Positions 53,958-62,498 of a DNA stretch of 64,000 nucleotides are shown one piece after another; the stretch's first letter is position 1; every line of letters starts with the position of its first letter. The DNA is taken from NCBI RefSeq assembly GCF_001005825.1, contig NZ_LBHV01000004.1, forward strand, positions 186,001-250,000, given 5' to 3'. The DNA is from Rhizobium sp. LC145. Its GTDB lineage: Bacteria; Pseudomonadota; Alphaproteobacteria; Rhizobiales; Rhizobiaceae. The notes beneath the pieces were generated by a model, which was not told the origin of the DNA, did no database searches, and saw nothing but the letters and a program-made list of their open reading frames with translations. The position numbers were made by a program, and so were the translations under genes.

Positions 53958-55262
53958 TTATTCGAGCAGCGGCGACCAGGCCGGATCGGAAGCATAGGCC
54001 GGCGTTTTGACGAGCTGCTCGTTATAACCGGTCAGGTCGATCGAATAGAGCTGCGGTCCGCCCGAGCCCGCCGCCTGGCGGAAGAACATGAGAACGCGGC
54101 CGTTCGGAGCCCAGGTCGGGCCTTCGTTGTGGAAACCCGTCGTCAGAATGCGCTCGCCCGAACCGTCCGGCTTCATCACGCCGATCGAGAACTTGCCGCC
54201 CGACTGCTTGGTAAAGGCGATGAGATCGCCACGCGGAGACCAGACCGGCGTCGAATAGCTGCCGTCGCCGAAGGAAATGCGCGTCTGGCCGGAACCGTCG
54301 GCATTCATCACGTAGATCTGCGGCTTGCCGCCGCGGTCGCTCTCGAAGGCAACGCGGTTGCCGTCAGGAGAATAGGAGGGCGACGTATCGATCGCTGCGG
54401 TGGAGGTGAGCCGCGTCGTCGTGCGCGAGCGCAGATCCATCGTGTAGATATTCGAATTGCCCTCCTGCTGCAGGCTCATGATGACCTTCTGGCCATCCGG
54501 CGAGAAGCGCGGAGAGAAGGTCATGCCCGGGAAGTTGCCGACCACCTCGCGCTGGCCGGTTTCGAGCTGCAGCAGATAGACGCGCGGCTGCTGGTTGGCG
54601 AAGGACATGTAGGTGACTTCCTGCCGGTTCGGCGAGAAACGCGGCGTGAGCACAAGGTCGCTGCCGTCCGTCAGCATGCGGACATTGAAGCCGTCCTGAT
54701 CCATGATCGCGAGCTGGCGCTTGCGGGCGGTCTTCGTGCCCGATTCGGAAACGAAGACGACGCGGGTATCGAAATAGCCATCCTCACCGGTGATCTGCTT
54801 ATAGATCGCATCGGCGATGATATGCGCCACGCGACGCCAGTTCTCCGGCTGAGTGTAGAACTGCTGGCCGGTCATCTGCTGACCGGCGAACGTGTCCCAC
54901 AGACGGAATTCGGCGCGCAGGCGACCGTCGCCCTCGCGCGTCACGCGGCCGGTGACGAGCGCCTGGGCGTTGATGACCTTCCAGTCCTCGAAGCGAGGCT
55001 GCTGGTCCGGATTGGAGATCTTTTCGATGAAGGCCGTCTTGTTGATCGGCGCGAAAAGGCCAGAGCGCTGCAGGTCAGCGGCAATCACCTGGGAAATCTG
55101 AGCGCCGAGCTCGTTGCCCGAAAGGAAATCGGTGATCGCAATCGGCAGCGGCTCGACATTGCCCTTGTTGATATTGATTTCCACCACCGCGTGGGCCGGC
55201 GCGAATGTCATCACCATGCCGGCAAACGCGATCATCAGGCGGATGAAAGAGCGTTTCATCAT
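53958..55262 (-). CDS. tolB: Tol-Pal system periplasmic beta-propeller protein
   Basis: This encodes 434 residues. A Sec signal peptide ([20 protein letters not shown], cleavage after AHA) is followed by an N-terminal mixed domain and a C-terminal six-bladed propeller whose blades show as repeated SPDG/SPNR and WSPRGD/APNGR motifs (about residues 210-420). TolB relays TolA to Pal. AAAGG is 8 nt before the first ATG at 55262. A terminator follows. Confidence 0.96.
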   Translation of the reverse strand: MMKRSFIRLMIAFAGMVMTFAPAHAVVEININKGNVEPLPIAITDFLSGNELGAQISQVIAADLQRSGLFAPINKTAFIEKISNPDQQPRFEDWKVINAQALVTGRVTREGDGRLRAEFRLWDTFAGQQMTGQQFYTQPENWRRVAHIIADAIYKQITGEDGYFDTRVVFVSESGTKTARKRQLAIMDQDGFNVRMLTDGSDLVLTPRFSPNRQEVTYMSFANQQPRVYLLQLETGQREVVGNFPGMTFSPRFSPDGQKVIMSLQQEGNSNIYTMDLRSRTTTRLTSTAAIDTSPSYSPDGNRVAFESDRGGKPQIYVMNADGSGQTRISFGDGSYSTPVWSPRGDLIAFTKQSGGKFSIGVMKPDGSGERILTTGFHNEGPTWAPNGRVLMFFRQAAGSGGPQLYSIDLTGYNEQLVKTPAYASDPAWSPLLE

Positions 55263-55287
55263 TATGTTAGCCTTTCAGCTATCTAAG

Positions 55288-56412
55288 CTACAGCATTTCG
55301 CTTGGGTCAAAGTGAAGTATGACTTCTTTCCAGGTGTCGTACTTGTCTGGAGGCAGGTTCTTGAACGGAGCTGAGCGCATCACAGCTCGCACCGTGCTAC
55401 CCTCAAAGGTCCGGCGCGCAGTATCGGTGCCTCCCTGGGATGAAACCTCCGGACGTCCGATGATCTGACCCGTTTCGTCAAGATTGATCTTGACGGTGAT
55501 GATCATCCCCTCCGCGCCCTCGATACCTGCGACAATTGACCAATTTTTCTCGACCTGCCCTTTGAGCGCATCTATTTCGCTCTGAGAAAGCGTGGAGCCG
55601 CCCGTCGTCTTTTTGCCGCCAAGTGCCGCCTGCTGCTGCGAACGCTTCGCGCCGCCATTCGCGGGTGCCTGCTTGTTCAGCAGCGCTGCAATCTCGTCGG
55701 CGTTGAAGTCGCTTTCCTTGGAGGAGGAAGCCTTGGCCACTTCCTGCTTCCTGTCGGCCACCTTCTTGTCGCTCGGCTTCTCGGCCGCCTTGGGCGTCTC
55801 GGGTTTCTTCTCCGGCGGCTTCTCGGCAGGCTTGGCTTGCTCCTTCGGCGGCTCGGGCTTCGGCCGCATGGCCGGCACCGGCACGCTGTCGGGCAGCGGC
55901 ATCTGCTCTTCCGGCTGGGCGGCCGTTTCCGGTTGCGGCGTGGGCTCGGGCGCAGGTGTGGGCGGCGTCACCTCAGGCTTGGGCTGAGGCAAGGAGGCCA
56001 CCTCCTGCGGCGGCGGAGCCGTATCTTCCTTGGCGATTTCGGTGGATGCGGTCGGTTTGTCATCGACCACAGGTGCAGGCGTTTCCTGCTTGGCGGGAGC
56101 TGCCGCCGACTCGTTGTCGCTCGGCTTTGCCGTTGGCGTCGGCGGTGCCTTGATATCCACGTTGTTGTCGCCGAAGTTCTCGGCATTTTCCACCGGATCG
56201 GGCCTCGTCGTCGGCACCGGTGCCGCTCTCTCGGCCTTGGGCGCGTTCTTGTCGCCCTGCTGGATCTGGCTGAATTCCTCAATCGGCACGAGGTCGACCG
56301 GCAATGATTCCGAATAGGAAACGTCAAGCGGCTCCGGCGCGCCAAGCGATACCAGCGCGAAGGTCAGCGCCGTCGCATGGATGATCGCGGATGTGGTAAG
56401 GCTCGCCTTCAT
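55288..56412 (-). CDS. tolA: Tol-Pal system protein TolA
   Basis: This encodes 374 residues: an N-terminal transmembrane helix (MKASLTTSAIIHATALTFAL), a long Pro/Glu/Ala/Lys-rich spacer (about 50-240), and a C-terminal TonB-like domain (LSQSEIDALKGQVEKNWSIVAG, MIITVKINLDETGQIIGRPEV). It spans the periplasm to contact TolB and Pal. The spacer is Pro-rich rather than the long helical one of enterobacteria. It starts 6 nt from the tolR stop. Confidence 0.93.
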   Translation of the reverse strand: MKASLTTSAIIHATALTFALVSLGAPEPLDVSYSESLPVDLVPIEEFSQIQQGDKNAPKAERAAPVPTTRPDPVENAENFGDNNVDIKAPPTPTAKPSDNESAAAPAKQETPAPVVDDKPTASTEIAKEDTAPPPQEVASLPQPKPEVTPPTPAPEPTPQPETAAQPEEQMPLPDSVPVPAMRPKPEPPKEQAKPAEKPPEKKPETPKAAEKPSDKKVADRKQEVAKASSSKESDFNADEIAALLNKQAPANGGAKRSQQQAALGGKKTTGGSTLSQSEIDALKGQVEKNWSIVAGIEGAEGMIITVKINLDETGQIIGRPEVSSQGGTDTARRTFEGSTVRAVMRSAPFKNLPPDKYDTWKEVILHFDPSEML

Positions 56413-56418
56413 TGCCGT

Positions 56419-56877
56419 TTATCGGTTTTCCTGCCGTTGCTGCGTCACGAGGCCGATGTTCTTGTATCCGGCCCCCTGGATGCGGGCCATGACATCGGCG
56501 ACGATGCCATAGGCGGACGTGGAGTCGGCGCGAACGAAGATCCGCTCGGAATAACCGGTCGTGGAGATCGCCTGCAGCTTGGCAGTGATCTCGTCCGCCG
56601 TTACCGGCGTCTCCTGCAGGTGGATCTGGCCATCCGCATTGACGGAAATGGTGATCGGCTGCGTTTCCGAGTTGAGCGCCGAGGCCTGCGTCTGCGGCAG
56701 GTCTACCGGAACGCCGACCGTCATCATCGGCGCCGCCACCATGAAGATGATGAGCAGCACGAGCATGACGTCGACGAGCGGCGTCACGTTGATCTCGCTG
56801 ACGGGACCGTGCTTGCGTCCGCGACGCCTACGACCACCGCCGCCCGATGCGTTCGCACCTCCTGCCGACATACCCAT
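56419..56877 (-). CDS. tolR: Tol-Pal proton-channel subunit TolR
   Basis: This encodes 152 residues with one transmembrane helix preceded by a basic Gly-rich N-terminus (GGGGRRRRGRKHGPVSEINVTPLVD). INVTPLVDVMLVLLIIFMVAAP contains the essential channel Asp after the P-L-V turn. The periplasmic part binds peptidoglycan in homologs. The ATG at 56877 has GGAG 8 nt upstream. It is 14 nt from the tolQ stop. Confidence 0.95.
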   Translation of the reverse strand: MGMSAGGANASGGGGRRRRGRKHGPVSEINVTPLVDVMLVLLIIFMVAAPMMTVGVPVDLPQTQASALNSETQPITISVNADGQIHLQETPVTADEITAKLQAISTTGYSERIFVRADSTSAYGIVADVMARIQGAGYKNIGLVTQQRQENR

Positions 56878-56891
56878 GGCGTTACTCCGGC

Positions 56892-57611
56892 TTACTGCGC
56901 TGCCTGGCGCGTCTGCAGTTTCTCATCGATCTGGCGCGAAAGGATGGCGGAAAATTCATCCGCAAAACCTTCCATGCGCGCCGAGAGCTTGCCCGCGTCG
57001 GCGGTGAACTTGTTGTAGGCCACGACGGCGGGAATGGCCGCGACGAGACCGATTGCGGTAGCAAGCAGCGCCTCGGCAATACCCGGCGCGACGACCGCGA
57101 GATTGGTGGATTGCGAGCCGGCGATTGCCTGGAAGGAGGTCATGATACCGACGACCGTTCCGAAGAGGCCGATGAAGGGACCGGCGGAGCCGATCGTGGC
57201 GAGCGAGCCGAGACGCGCCTCGTAGCCCTCGGCCTCGCGGGCCATGGTCACGTCCATCGCCCGGTCGATACGCATTTGCAGGCCGATCGGCGAACGCGCG
57301 CCGCGCTCGAAGCTTTTCTTCCACTCGCGCATGGCCGCAACGAAGATCGCCGCCAGACCGGTATTCTGCCGTTCCGCGAGCGTTCTATAGAGCTCCTCGA
57401 GCGACTGCCCCGACCAGAACACTTGCTCGAACTGGTCGAACTGACGACGCGCCTTGGCGAAGTTGAGATACTTGTCGATCACGATCGCCCAGGTCCAGAC
57501 GGATGCGCCAAGCAACCCGATCATGACCAATTTGACGACGAGACCCGCCTGCATGAACAGCGCCCACAAGCTGACATCATGCGTCGCTGCGGCCAAACCT
57601 ACCTGTTCCAT
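56892..57611 (-). CDS. tolQ: Tol-Pal proton-channel subunit TolQ
   Basis: This 239-residue ExbB/MotA-family inner-membrane protein has three transmembrane helices (about 15-38, 130-155 and 165-190). RIDRAMDVTMAREAEGYEARLGSLATIGSAGPFIGLFGTVVGIM is the conserved core that surrounds TolR. It heads tolQRAB after a 270-bp gap from ybgC. The start MEQVGLAAATHDVSLWALF matches rhizobial homologs. Confidence 0.96.
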   Translation of the reverse strand: MEQVGLAAATHDVSLWALFMQAGLVVKLVMIGLLGASVWTWAIVIDKYLNFAKARRQFDQFEQVFWSGQSLEELYRTLAERQNTGLAAIFVAAMREWKKSFERGARSPIGLQMRIDRAMDVTMAREAEGYEARLGSLATIGSAGPFIGLFGTVVGIMTSFQAIAGSQSTNLAVVAPGIAEALLATAIGLVAAIPAVVAYNKFTADAGKLSARMEGFADEFSAILSRQIDEKLQTRQAAQ

Positions 57612-57636
57612 CTATCCACTATCCCCGAATCCAAAC

Positions 57637-57656
57637 GCCCGGCCTTGAGACCGGGC
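57637..57656 (-). terminator. Hairpin between ybgC and tolQ
   Basis: GCCCGG (57637-57642) and CCGGGC (57651-57656) pair over at least 6 bp with an 8-nt loop in the ybgC-tolQ gap; GTTTGG follows leftward. It may terminate ybgC or be part of the tolQ leader. The rest of the 270-bp gap shows no gene. Confidence 0.4.
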
Positions 57657-57881
57657 GGGTTCAAAAGCGCGCTCGCGAAAGACGCCTTACCGTAACCGCT
57701 GAATGCGCTCTCTACCTTTAGGTGCCCTGAGCTTTCAGCTTGGCTTCTCGCCTTCAATTTTGGTCAAAGGAAGGCGTGCATCGCACAAATCCCTTGAGAG
57801 TGATTCCATTCATCCTGAATCGCTCTACTAGGGATTAAGACATCATTATCGTTAAGAATGCGTTACAGGAGGCGAGTCTAT

Positions 57882-58331
57882 CTACTTGGGATGACTCAGG
57901 AACTTCTCCGCGACACTTTCCGGAAGCCGGCGCGGGCGCCCGTGCTTGTTGATGACGGCGATAATCACCTTGGCTGCGATCAGCAGCGTACCGTTCCGGC
58001 GGATCTCCTGGTTCAGCACCATCTTGGCGCCGCCCGCCTTCTCCGTGACTGTCTCGATGGTCAGGATATCGTCCATCCGGGCCGGCTGCTTGAAGTCGAT
58101 CTCCATGCGATGGACGACGAAGACCAGGCCTTCCTCATCCGCCGACAAGAGCGCGCTCTGCTCGCATCCGAGGCAGCGGAGATAGTCGGTCCGGCCGCGC
58201 TCCAGGAAATGCAGATAGCGGGCATGATAGACCAGGCCGGAGAAATCCGTGTCTTCATAATAGACGCGCTGGGCGAGCCTATGGCCCATTTCCGTCAATT
58301 CGCCGGACAATAAAAAACTGTGTTCGTTCAT
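57882..58331 (-). CDS. ybgC: Tol-Pal-associated acyl-CoA thioesterase YbgC
   Basis: This 149-residue hotdog-fold 4-hydroxybenzoyl-CoA thioesterase family protein has QRVYYEDTDFSGLVYHARYLHFLERGRTDYLR, with the catalytic Asp in EDTD. It is cytoplasmic and cleaves short acyl-CoA; its role in the Tol locus is unclear. The ATG at 58331 (MNEHSFLLSGEL) is better supported than 58355 because AAGG lies 8 nt before it. It is the first gene of the Tol block. Confidence 0.92.
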   Translation of the reverse strand: MNEHSFLLSGELTEMGHRLAQRVYYEDTDFSGLVYHARYLHFLERGRTDYLRCLGCEQSALLSADEEGLVFVVHRMEIDFKQPARMDDILTIETVTEKAGGAKMVLNQEIRRNGTLLIAAKVIIAVINKHGRPRRLPESVAEKFLSHPK

Positions 58332-58454
58332 GCGCTTGCCTTGGAAAATCCTCATTGCTCACTGGATAATCGTGGAACGCTGACCCAGTATTGAAAGCCT
58401 GTCACACTTCCTCCCTATCAGGAAAATCGGCGAAAACCAGTGGAGACGAATTTC

Positions 58455-59675
58455 ATGAAGATAGCAGTCCTGGGCGGCGACGGCTTCGTCGGCTGGCCGA
58501 CATCGCTTCACCTCTCCGAGGCCGGCCATGAGGTGCATATCCTCGACAATCTCTCCCGCCGCTGGATCGATACCGAGCTCGGCGTGCAATCGCTGACCCC
58601 GATGGACAGCATCCAGGAACGCACCCGGGTCTGGCATGCGGAAACCGGCAGGCGCATCCATTTCCACCTCATCGATCTCGCCAAGGACTACGAGCTTCTC
58701 AAGGGCTGGCTCGCCAGGCATCGCCCGGACGCCATCATCCATTTCGCCGAACAGCGTGCCGCGCCCTACTCGATGAAGAGCGACCGGCACAAGAACTACA
58801 CGGTCAACAACAACGTGAACGCCACGCACAATCTGTTAAACGCGCTGGTGGAGCTCGAACTCGACGCGCATCTGGTGCATCTCGGCACCATGGGCGTCTA
58901 CGGCTACTCGACGGTGGGCGCCGCCATCCCCGAAGGCTATCTGCCTGTCGGGATCGAGACCGTCGATGGCCGCACCGTCTCCCAGGAAATTCTCTATCCG
59001 GCCAATCCCGGCTCGATCTACCACATGACCAAATGCCTGGATCAGCTCCTCTTCCAGTTCTACGCGAAGAACGACGGGCTGCGGATCACCGACCTGCACC
59101 AGGGCATCGTCTGGGGCACCCATACGGAGCAAACGCGCCGCCACCCGCAATTGATCAATAGATTCGATTATGACGGGGATTACGGGACGGTCTTGAATCG
59201 TTTTCTCATCCAGGCGGCGATCGGTTATCCGCTGACCGTGCACGGCACCGGCGGGCAGACCCGCGCCTTCATCCATATCCAGGATTCGGTCCGCTGCATC
59301 GAGATCGCGCTCAACAATCCGCCGGCGCGCGGCAGCCGGGCGGAGATCTTCAACCAGATGACGGAAACTCACCGGGTGCGCGACCTCGCCGAGATGGTGG
59401 CGAAGATGACCGGCTCGAAAATCGCCTGGTTGCCGAACCCGCGCAAGGAAGCGCCGGAAAACGAGCTGGTCGTGAAGAACGAAAAGTTCCTAGGTCTCGG
59501 CCTGGAACCAATCACGCTCGGCGAAGGCCTGCTCGGCGAGATCGTCGATGTTGCGAAGAAATTCGCCTATCGCGTTGACAGGACTCGCGTTCCTGCCGTT
59601 TCGGCGTGGACCAGGGACATCGCCGCCAAGGTCGAGCACGATCCGGAAGGCAAGCGGTTGAAATCGGTATCGTGA
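58455..59675 (+). CDS. sqdB: UDP-sulfoquinovose synthase
   Basis: SqdB makes UDP-sulfoquinovose from UDP-glucose and sulfite for the sulfolipid SQDG. The 406-residue extended SDR has VLGGDGFVGWPTSLHLSEAGHEV, DNLSRRWIDTELG, HFAEQRAAPYSM, LVHLGTMGVYG and YHMTKCLDQLLFQF (Tyr-x3-Lys). The length and HFAEQRAAPYSM are specific to SqdB rather than other epimerases. ATG at 58455 starts the Rossmann motif. SqdD and SqdC follow on the same strand. Confidence 0.95.
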   Translation: MKIAVLGGDGFVGWPTSLHLSEAGHEVHILDNLSRRWIDTELGVQSLTPMDSIQERTRVWHAETGRRIHFHLIDLAKDYELLKGWLARHRPDAIIHFAEQRAAPYSMKSDRHKNYTVNNNVNATHNLLNALVELELDAHLVHLGTMGVYGYSTVGAAIPEGYLPVGIETVDGRTVSQEILYPANPGSIYHMTKCLDQLLFQFYAKNDGLRITDLHQGIVWGTHTEQTRRHPQLINRFDYDGDYGTVLNRFLIQAAIGYPLTVHGTGGQTRAFIHIQDSVRCIEIALNNPPARGSRAEIFNQMTETHRVRDLAEMVAKMTGSKIAWLPNPRKEAPENELVVKNEKFLGLGLEPITLGEGLLGEIVDVAKKFAYRVDRTRVPAVSAWTRDIAAKVEHDPEGKRLKSVS

Positions 59676-59708
59676 GTCGGATGGGAACGCCGAGGGTTGC
59701 CTCACATA

Positions 59709-59844
59709 CCGTCATTCCTGTGCCTGTCACAGGAGTCCAGCGCGCCCAAGTCCTTGGGCGCAGAAGACTCATTGATCGAAAAAGGCTCATTCACGGCGCA
59801 GACGCGCCGTGGCTGGATTCCTGTGACAAGCACAGGAATGACGG
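59709..59844. repeat. RIME-like mosaic palindromic repeat, copy B
   Basis: This 136-bp element has perfect 14-bp terminal inverted repeats: CCGTCATTCCTGTG (59709-59722) and CACAGGAATGACGG (59831-59844). It shares internal blocks with the copy at 12426-12562 (CACAGGA-TCCAGC and GCTGGAT-CCTGTGACAAGCAC), but the middle differs: here CCCAAG/CTTGGG and GGCGCAGACGCGCC palindromes replace the CCTCGGG palindrome. It occupies most of the 193-bp gap between sqdB and sqdD. Confidence 0.82.
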
Positions 59845-59868
59845 AGAGTGTGGAGAGCACCAAGCCTC

Positions 59869-60681
59869 ATGAAGCACGCCTTCGTCACTCTCGTCACCAA
59901 TGCCGATTACGCGATGGGAGCGAAAGCCCTCGCCCAGTCGATCCGCCAGACAGGAACGAAAGCGGATATCGTCGTGCTGCATACCGGCGGAATAACCCAT
60001 TCCGAACTCGCGCCGCTCGAAGGGCTGGGTTGCCAGCTGATCAAAGTCGCTCACCTGCCGCTCTCCGATGCGTTCAACGAGCGTCACGCGCGCCGCAACC
60101 TGCATGGCGCGGCGCCTTTCACCAAGGGCCGCAAGCCGGACTTCCACACGCCCCTCGACAATTTCTGCAAGCTCCGGCTCTGGCAGCTCGTCGAATACGA
60201 GACTTGCGTCTTCATCGATGCCGATGCGCTGGTGCTGAGAAACGTCGATAAGCTCTTCGGCTATCCGGAATTCTCCGCCGCGCCGAACGTCTACGAGAGC
60301 CTTGCGGATTTCCACCGGCTGAATTCCGGCGTTTTCGTCGCGAAGCCTTCCATGGAGACCTTCGACCGGATGCTGGCGGCGCTCGACCGTTCGGATGCCT
60401 TCTGGCGGCGCACCGACCAGACCTTCCTCGAAACTTTCTTTCCCGATTGGCACGGCCTGCCGGTCTTCATGAACATGCTGCAATATGTATGGTTCAATCT
60501 GCCGGAACTCTGGGACTGGAACAGCGTTTGCATCCTCCACTACCAGTATGAGAAGCCTTGGGAAAAGGATCATCCTAAGATGGAGCGGTTGCGGCCCCTG
60601 ATCGATCTCTGGCATGCGGTGCATGACGGTGCAGGCATCCCAGATCTTTCCAGCATGCCGAAACCGAAGCCAAGCCCATGA
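59869..60681 (+). CDS. sqdD: Glycosyltransferase family 8-type protein (SqdD)
   Basis: This encodes 270 residues with a glycogenin-like GT-A fold: FVTLVTNADYAMGAKALAQSI at the N-terminus, KLRLWQLVEYETCVFIDADALVLRNVDKLF (metal-binding DAD), FNSGVFV-like LNSGVFVAKPS, and LHYQYEKPWEK near the end (His ligand). In Rhodobacter and Sinorhizobium sqd clusters the gene next to sqdB is called sqdD and is a candidate for the sulfoquinovosyl transfer to diacylglycerol. The ribosome site is weak (GGAGAG, 11 nt). Confidence 0.82.
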   Translation: MKHAFVTLVTNADYAMGAKALAQSIRQTGTKADIVVLHTGGITHSELAPLEGLGCQLIKVAHLPLSDAFNERHARRNLHGAAPFTKGRKPDFHTPLDNFCKLRLWQLVEYETCVFIDADALVLRNVDKLFGYPEFSAAPNVYESLADFHRLNSGVFVAKPSMETFDRMLAALDRSDAFWRRTDQTFLETFFPDWHGLPVFMNMLQYVWFNLPELWDWNSVCILHYQYEKPWEKDHPKMERLRPLIDLWHAVHDGAGIPDLSSMPKPKPSP

Positions 60682-61565
60682 AGGTGCTGGTCTCCGGCGG
60701 AACGGGCCTTGTCGGCCGGCATATCGTGGAAGGCCTCCTTGCCGGCGGCTACCGGGTCATCATCGGCGGGCAGCGCCCACCGCCGGACAGCTGGTTTTCA
60801 CGGCCGGTCGGCTTCGTTCCCCTCTCGCTCGATCCCGATGCCGACCAGATCGAAGCCTTCGACGATGCCTATTTTTTCGTCCATGCCGCCTTCGATCACG
60901 TGCCGGGAAAATACCGCGGCGGCGAAGGAGATGATCCGGAGCGCTTTCGCCGGCTGAATCTCGACGGCACCGTGCGTCTCTTCGAGACGGCGCGCAAAGC
61001 CGGCACGCGGCGCGCGGTCTTTCTTTCCAGCCGCGCCGTCTATGACGGCCTCCCGCCGGATACGGTGCTGACCGAAGACCTGGCGCTTGCCCCGAAAAGC
61101 CTTTACGGCGAGATCAAGCTGCTCGGCGAAATGGCGCTCGCCGCCCTCTCCAGCCCAGGCTTTGCCACCGCCAGCCTCAGGCTCACCGGCGTCTACGGCC
61201 ATTTCACACCCAACAAATGGGATGGCCTCATTGCCGATTATCTGGCCGGGAACCCGGTTTCGCCACGCGCCGGAACCGAGGTGCACGGACGCGATACCGC
61301 GGCGGCCGTGCGGCTGATGCTTGAGGCCGAAGCCGGCAGGATCGACCGGCAGGCTTTCAACGTCTCGGATATTCTGGTCGATACGCGCGACATCCTCTCC
61401 GCCCTCCCCGACCGGCCGCATGAACTGCCGCCGGCCGCCGATCGCGGCGCGATCGATGTCATGTCGACGGATAAGATAGAAACGCTCGGCTGGCGGCCCG
61501 GAGGCGAAGACCTCTTCCGTGAGACCATCCGCGAGATCGCCGCAGCTTTCAGCCCTGCCGGCTGA
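60678..61565 (+). CDS. sqdC: NAD(P)-dependent epimerase/reductase (SqdC)
   Basis: This encodes 295 residues of the extended SDR type: VLVSGGTGLVGRHIVEGL, HAAFDHVPGKYRGGEGDDPE, VFLSSRAVYDG and YGEIKLLGEMAL (Tyr-x3-Lys). LRLTGVYGHFTPNKWDGL resembles nucleotide-sugar enzymes. The start overlaps the sqdD stop (ATGA). By position it is SqdC, whose exact step in sulfolipid synthesis is not settled. The last 17 nt overlap the convergent hypothetical gene. Confidence 0.82.
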   Translation: MKVLVSGGTGLVGRHIVEGLLAGGYRVIIGGQRPPPDSWFSRPVGFVPLSLDPDADQIEAFDDAYFFVHAAFDHVPGKYRGGEGDDPERFRRLNLDGTVRLFETARKAGTRRAVFLSSRAVYDGLPPDTVLTEDLALAPKSLYGEIKLLGEMALAALSSPGFATASLRLTGVYGHFTPNKWDGLIADYLAGNPVSPRAGTEVHGRDTAAAVRLMLEAEAGRIDRQAFNVSDILVDTRDILSALPDRPHELPPAADRGAIDVMSTDKIETLGWRPGGEDLFRETIREIAAAFSPAG

Positions 61566-61929
61566 ACCGTCGCGTCCGAGCTTCGCTTTTCGCCTTTTCC
61601 ATGGCCTGCTTATGCTCTTCCGCCCAGGCCTTGCCGGCATCGCCACCCCAGAGCAGCCAAGCGATATAGCCGGTGGAAGGGTTCTCCTCGTTTCCGAAAT
61701 TCTCGGCTCGGCTCTCGCTCTTCAAGCGCTTGAAGTAGCGGATCATGCGCCGCATCGTCTGCTCGGAAAGCGGTCTGCGGTTCTTGAGATCACGTGCCCT
61801 GGCAATCGCCGCCATCGTGCCTCCGCGCCGGAACTGGGTGCGAAGCTTCAACCCCCTCTCGGCAGCCACCGCGACCTCGGGCGGCGGAACACGGCTGGGA
61901 TATTCTTCAGCCTTCTCGATATGTTGCAT
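61549..61929 (-). CDS. Basic hypothetical protein with Trp-Gly-Gly-Asp motif
   Basis: This encodes 126 very basic residues. RRGGTMAAIARARDLKNRRPLSEQTMRRMIRYFKR and GYIAWLLWGGDAGKAWAEEH recall a small domain seen in some phage-related and DNA-associated proteins, but I cannot name it with confidence. AAGGAG lies 6-7 nt before the ATG, and an EcfG-like promoter is 23-47 nt upstream. It overlaps the end of sqdC by 17 nt. Confidence 0.65.
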   Translation of the reverse strand: MQHIEKAEEYPSRVPPPEVAVAAERGLKLRTQFRRGGTMAAIARARDLKNRRPLSEQTMRRMIRYFKRLKSESRAENFGNEENPSTGYIAWLLWGGDAGKAWAEEHKQAMEKAKSEARTRRFSRQG

Positions 61930-61951
61930 GAGGTTTCTCCTTCGGCAGGAG

Positions 61952-61976
61952 AACCGGAAACGACCGGCGATGTTCC
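61952..61976 (-). promoter_or_regulatory. EcfG-type promoter for the basic hypothetical gene
   Basis: On the minus strand GGAAC (61976-61972), 16 nt, GGTT (61955-61952). The predicted start near 61944 leaves a leader of about 15 nt containing AAGGAG. It lies only 5 bp beyond the Nudix stop. Confidence 0.42.
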
Positions 61977-61981
61977 GAAAA

Positions 61982-62494
61982 TCAGGGTTTCAAGTCGAGA
62001 TCGCCATCACGCCAGACGAGATGGCGCGGGCTTGGCGGCAGGCTTTCGATCTCTTCCGCGATGAAATAGGGCGGAATGTCGAGTGCCCGGAGCGAAGCGA
62101 CCGTCGCCGGCACCCATTTGAATTCCAGCTCGTGCTCGTCCTGAACCCGGTGGACGATTTCGTGCGGCCGGAAGGGGAAATGCGCCGGCACATCCATGTG
62201 GTAATAGAAGCCGAGTTCGTGCCAGTCGCGCTCCTCGTACTGGAAGAAGTTCTCGACCACCCAGAGAAGCCGCCCTACCCCCACCTCGACGCCGAGCTCC
62301 TCGATCATCTCGCGCCGAAGCGTCTCCTCGGAAGTTTCCCCGATTTCGGCCCTGCCACCCGGAAAGGTCCAGAACGGTTCATGCACGGCCCGGTGCACCA
62401 GCACATGGCCTTCGCGAAAACCCAAGCCCGCCACCCGCATCTGGAAAACACGCTTCGGCTTGGACTTAATTCGGATACGGGTGCGGCCGGGCAT
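61982..62494 (-). CDS. Nudix hydrolase
   Basis: This encodes 170 residues. The Nudix box G-x5-E-x7-REUxEExGU is present in full: GGRAEIGETSEETLRREMIEELG (about 46-68). The flanking VHEPFWTFP and FRPHEIVHRVQDEHELEFKWVP are typical of small cytoplasmic Nudix enzymes. The substrate (a nucleoside diphosphate derivative) is not defined. It starts 4 nt after the stop of the phosphoesterase, so it is translated in the same transcript as ruvB and the phosphoesterase. Confidence 0.92.
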   Translation of the reverse strand: MPGRTRIRIKSKPKRVFQMRVAGLGFREGHVLVHRAVHEPFWTFPGGRAEIGETSEETLRREMIEELGVEVGVGRLLWVVENFFQYEERDWHELGFYYHMDVPAHFPFRPHEIVHRVQDEHELEFKWVPATVASLRALDIPPYFIAEEIESLPPSPRHLVWRDGDLDLKP

Positions 62495-62498
62495 GTGT

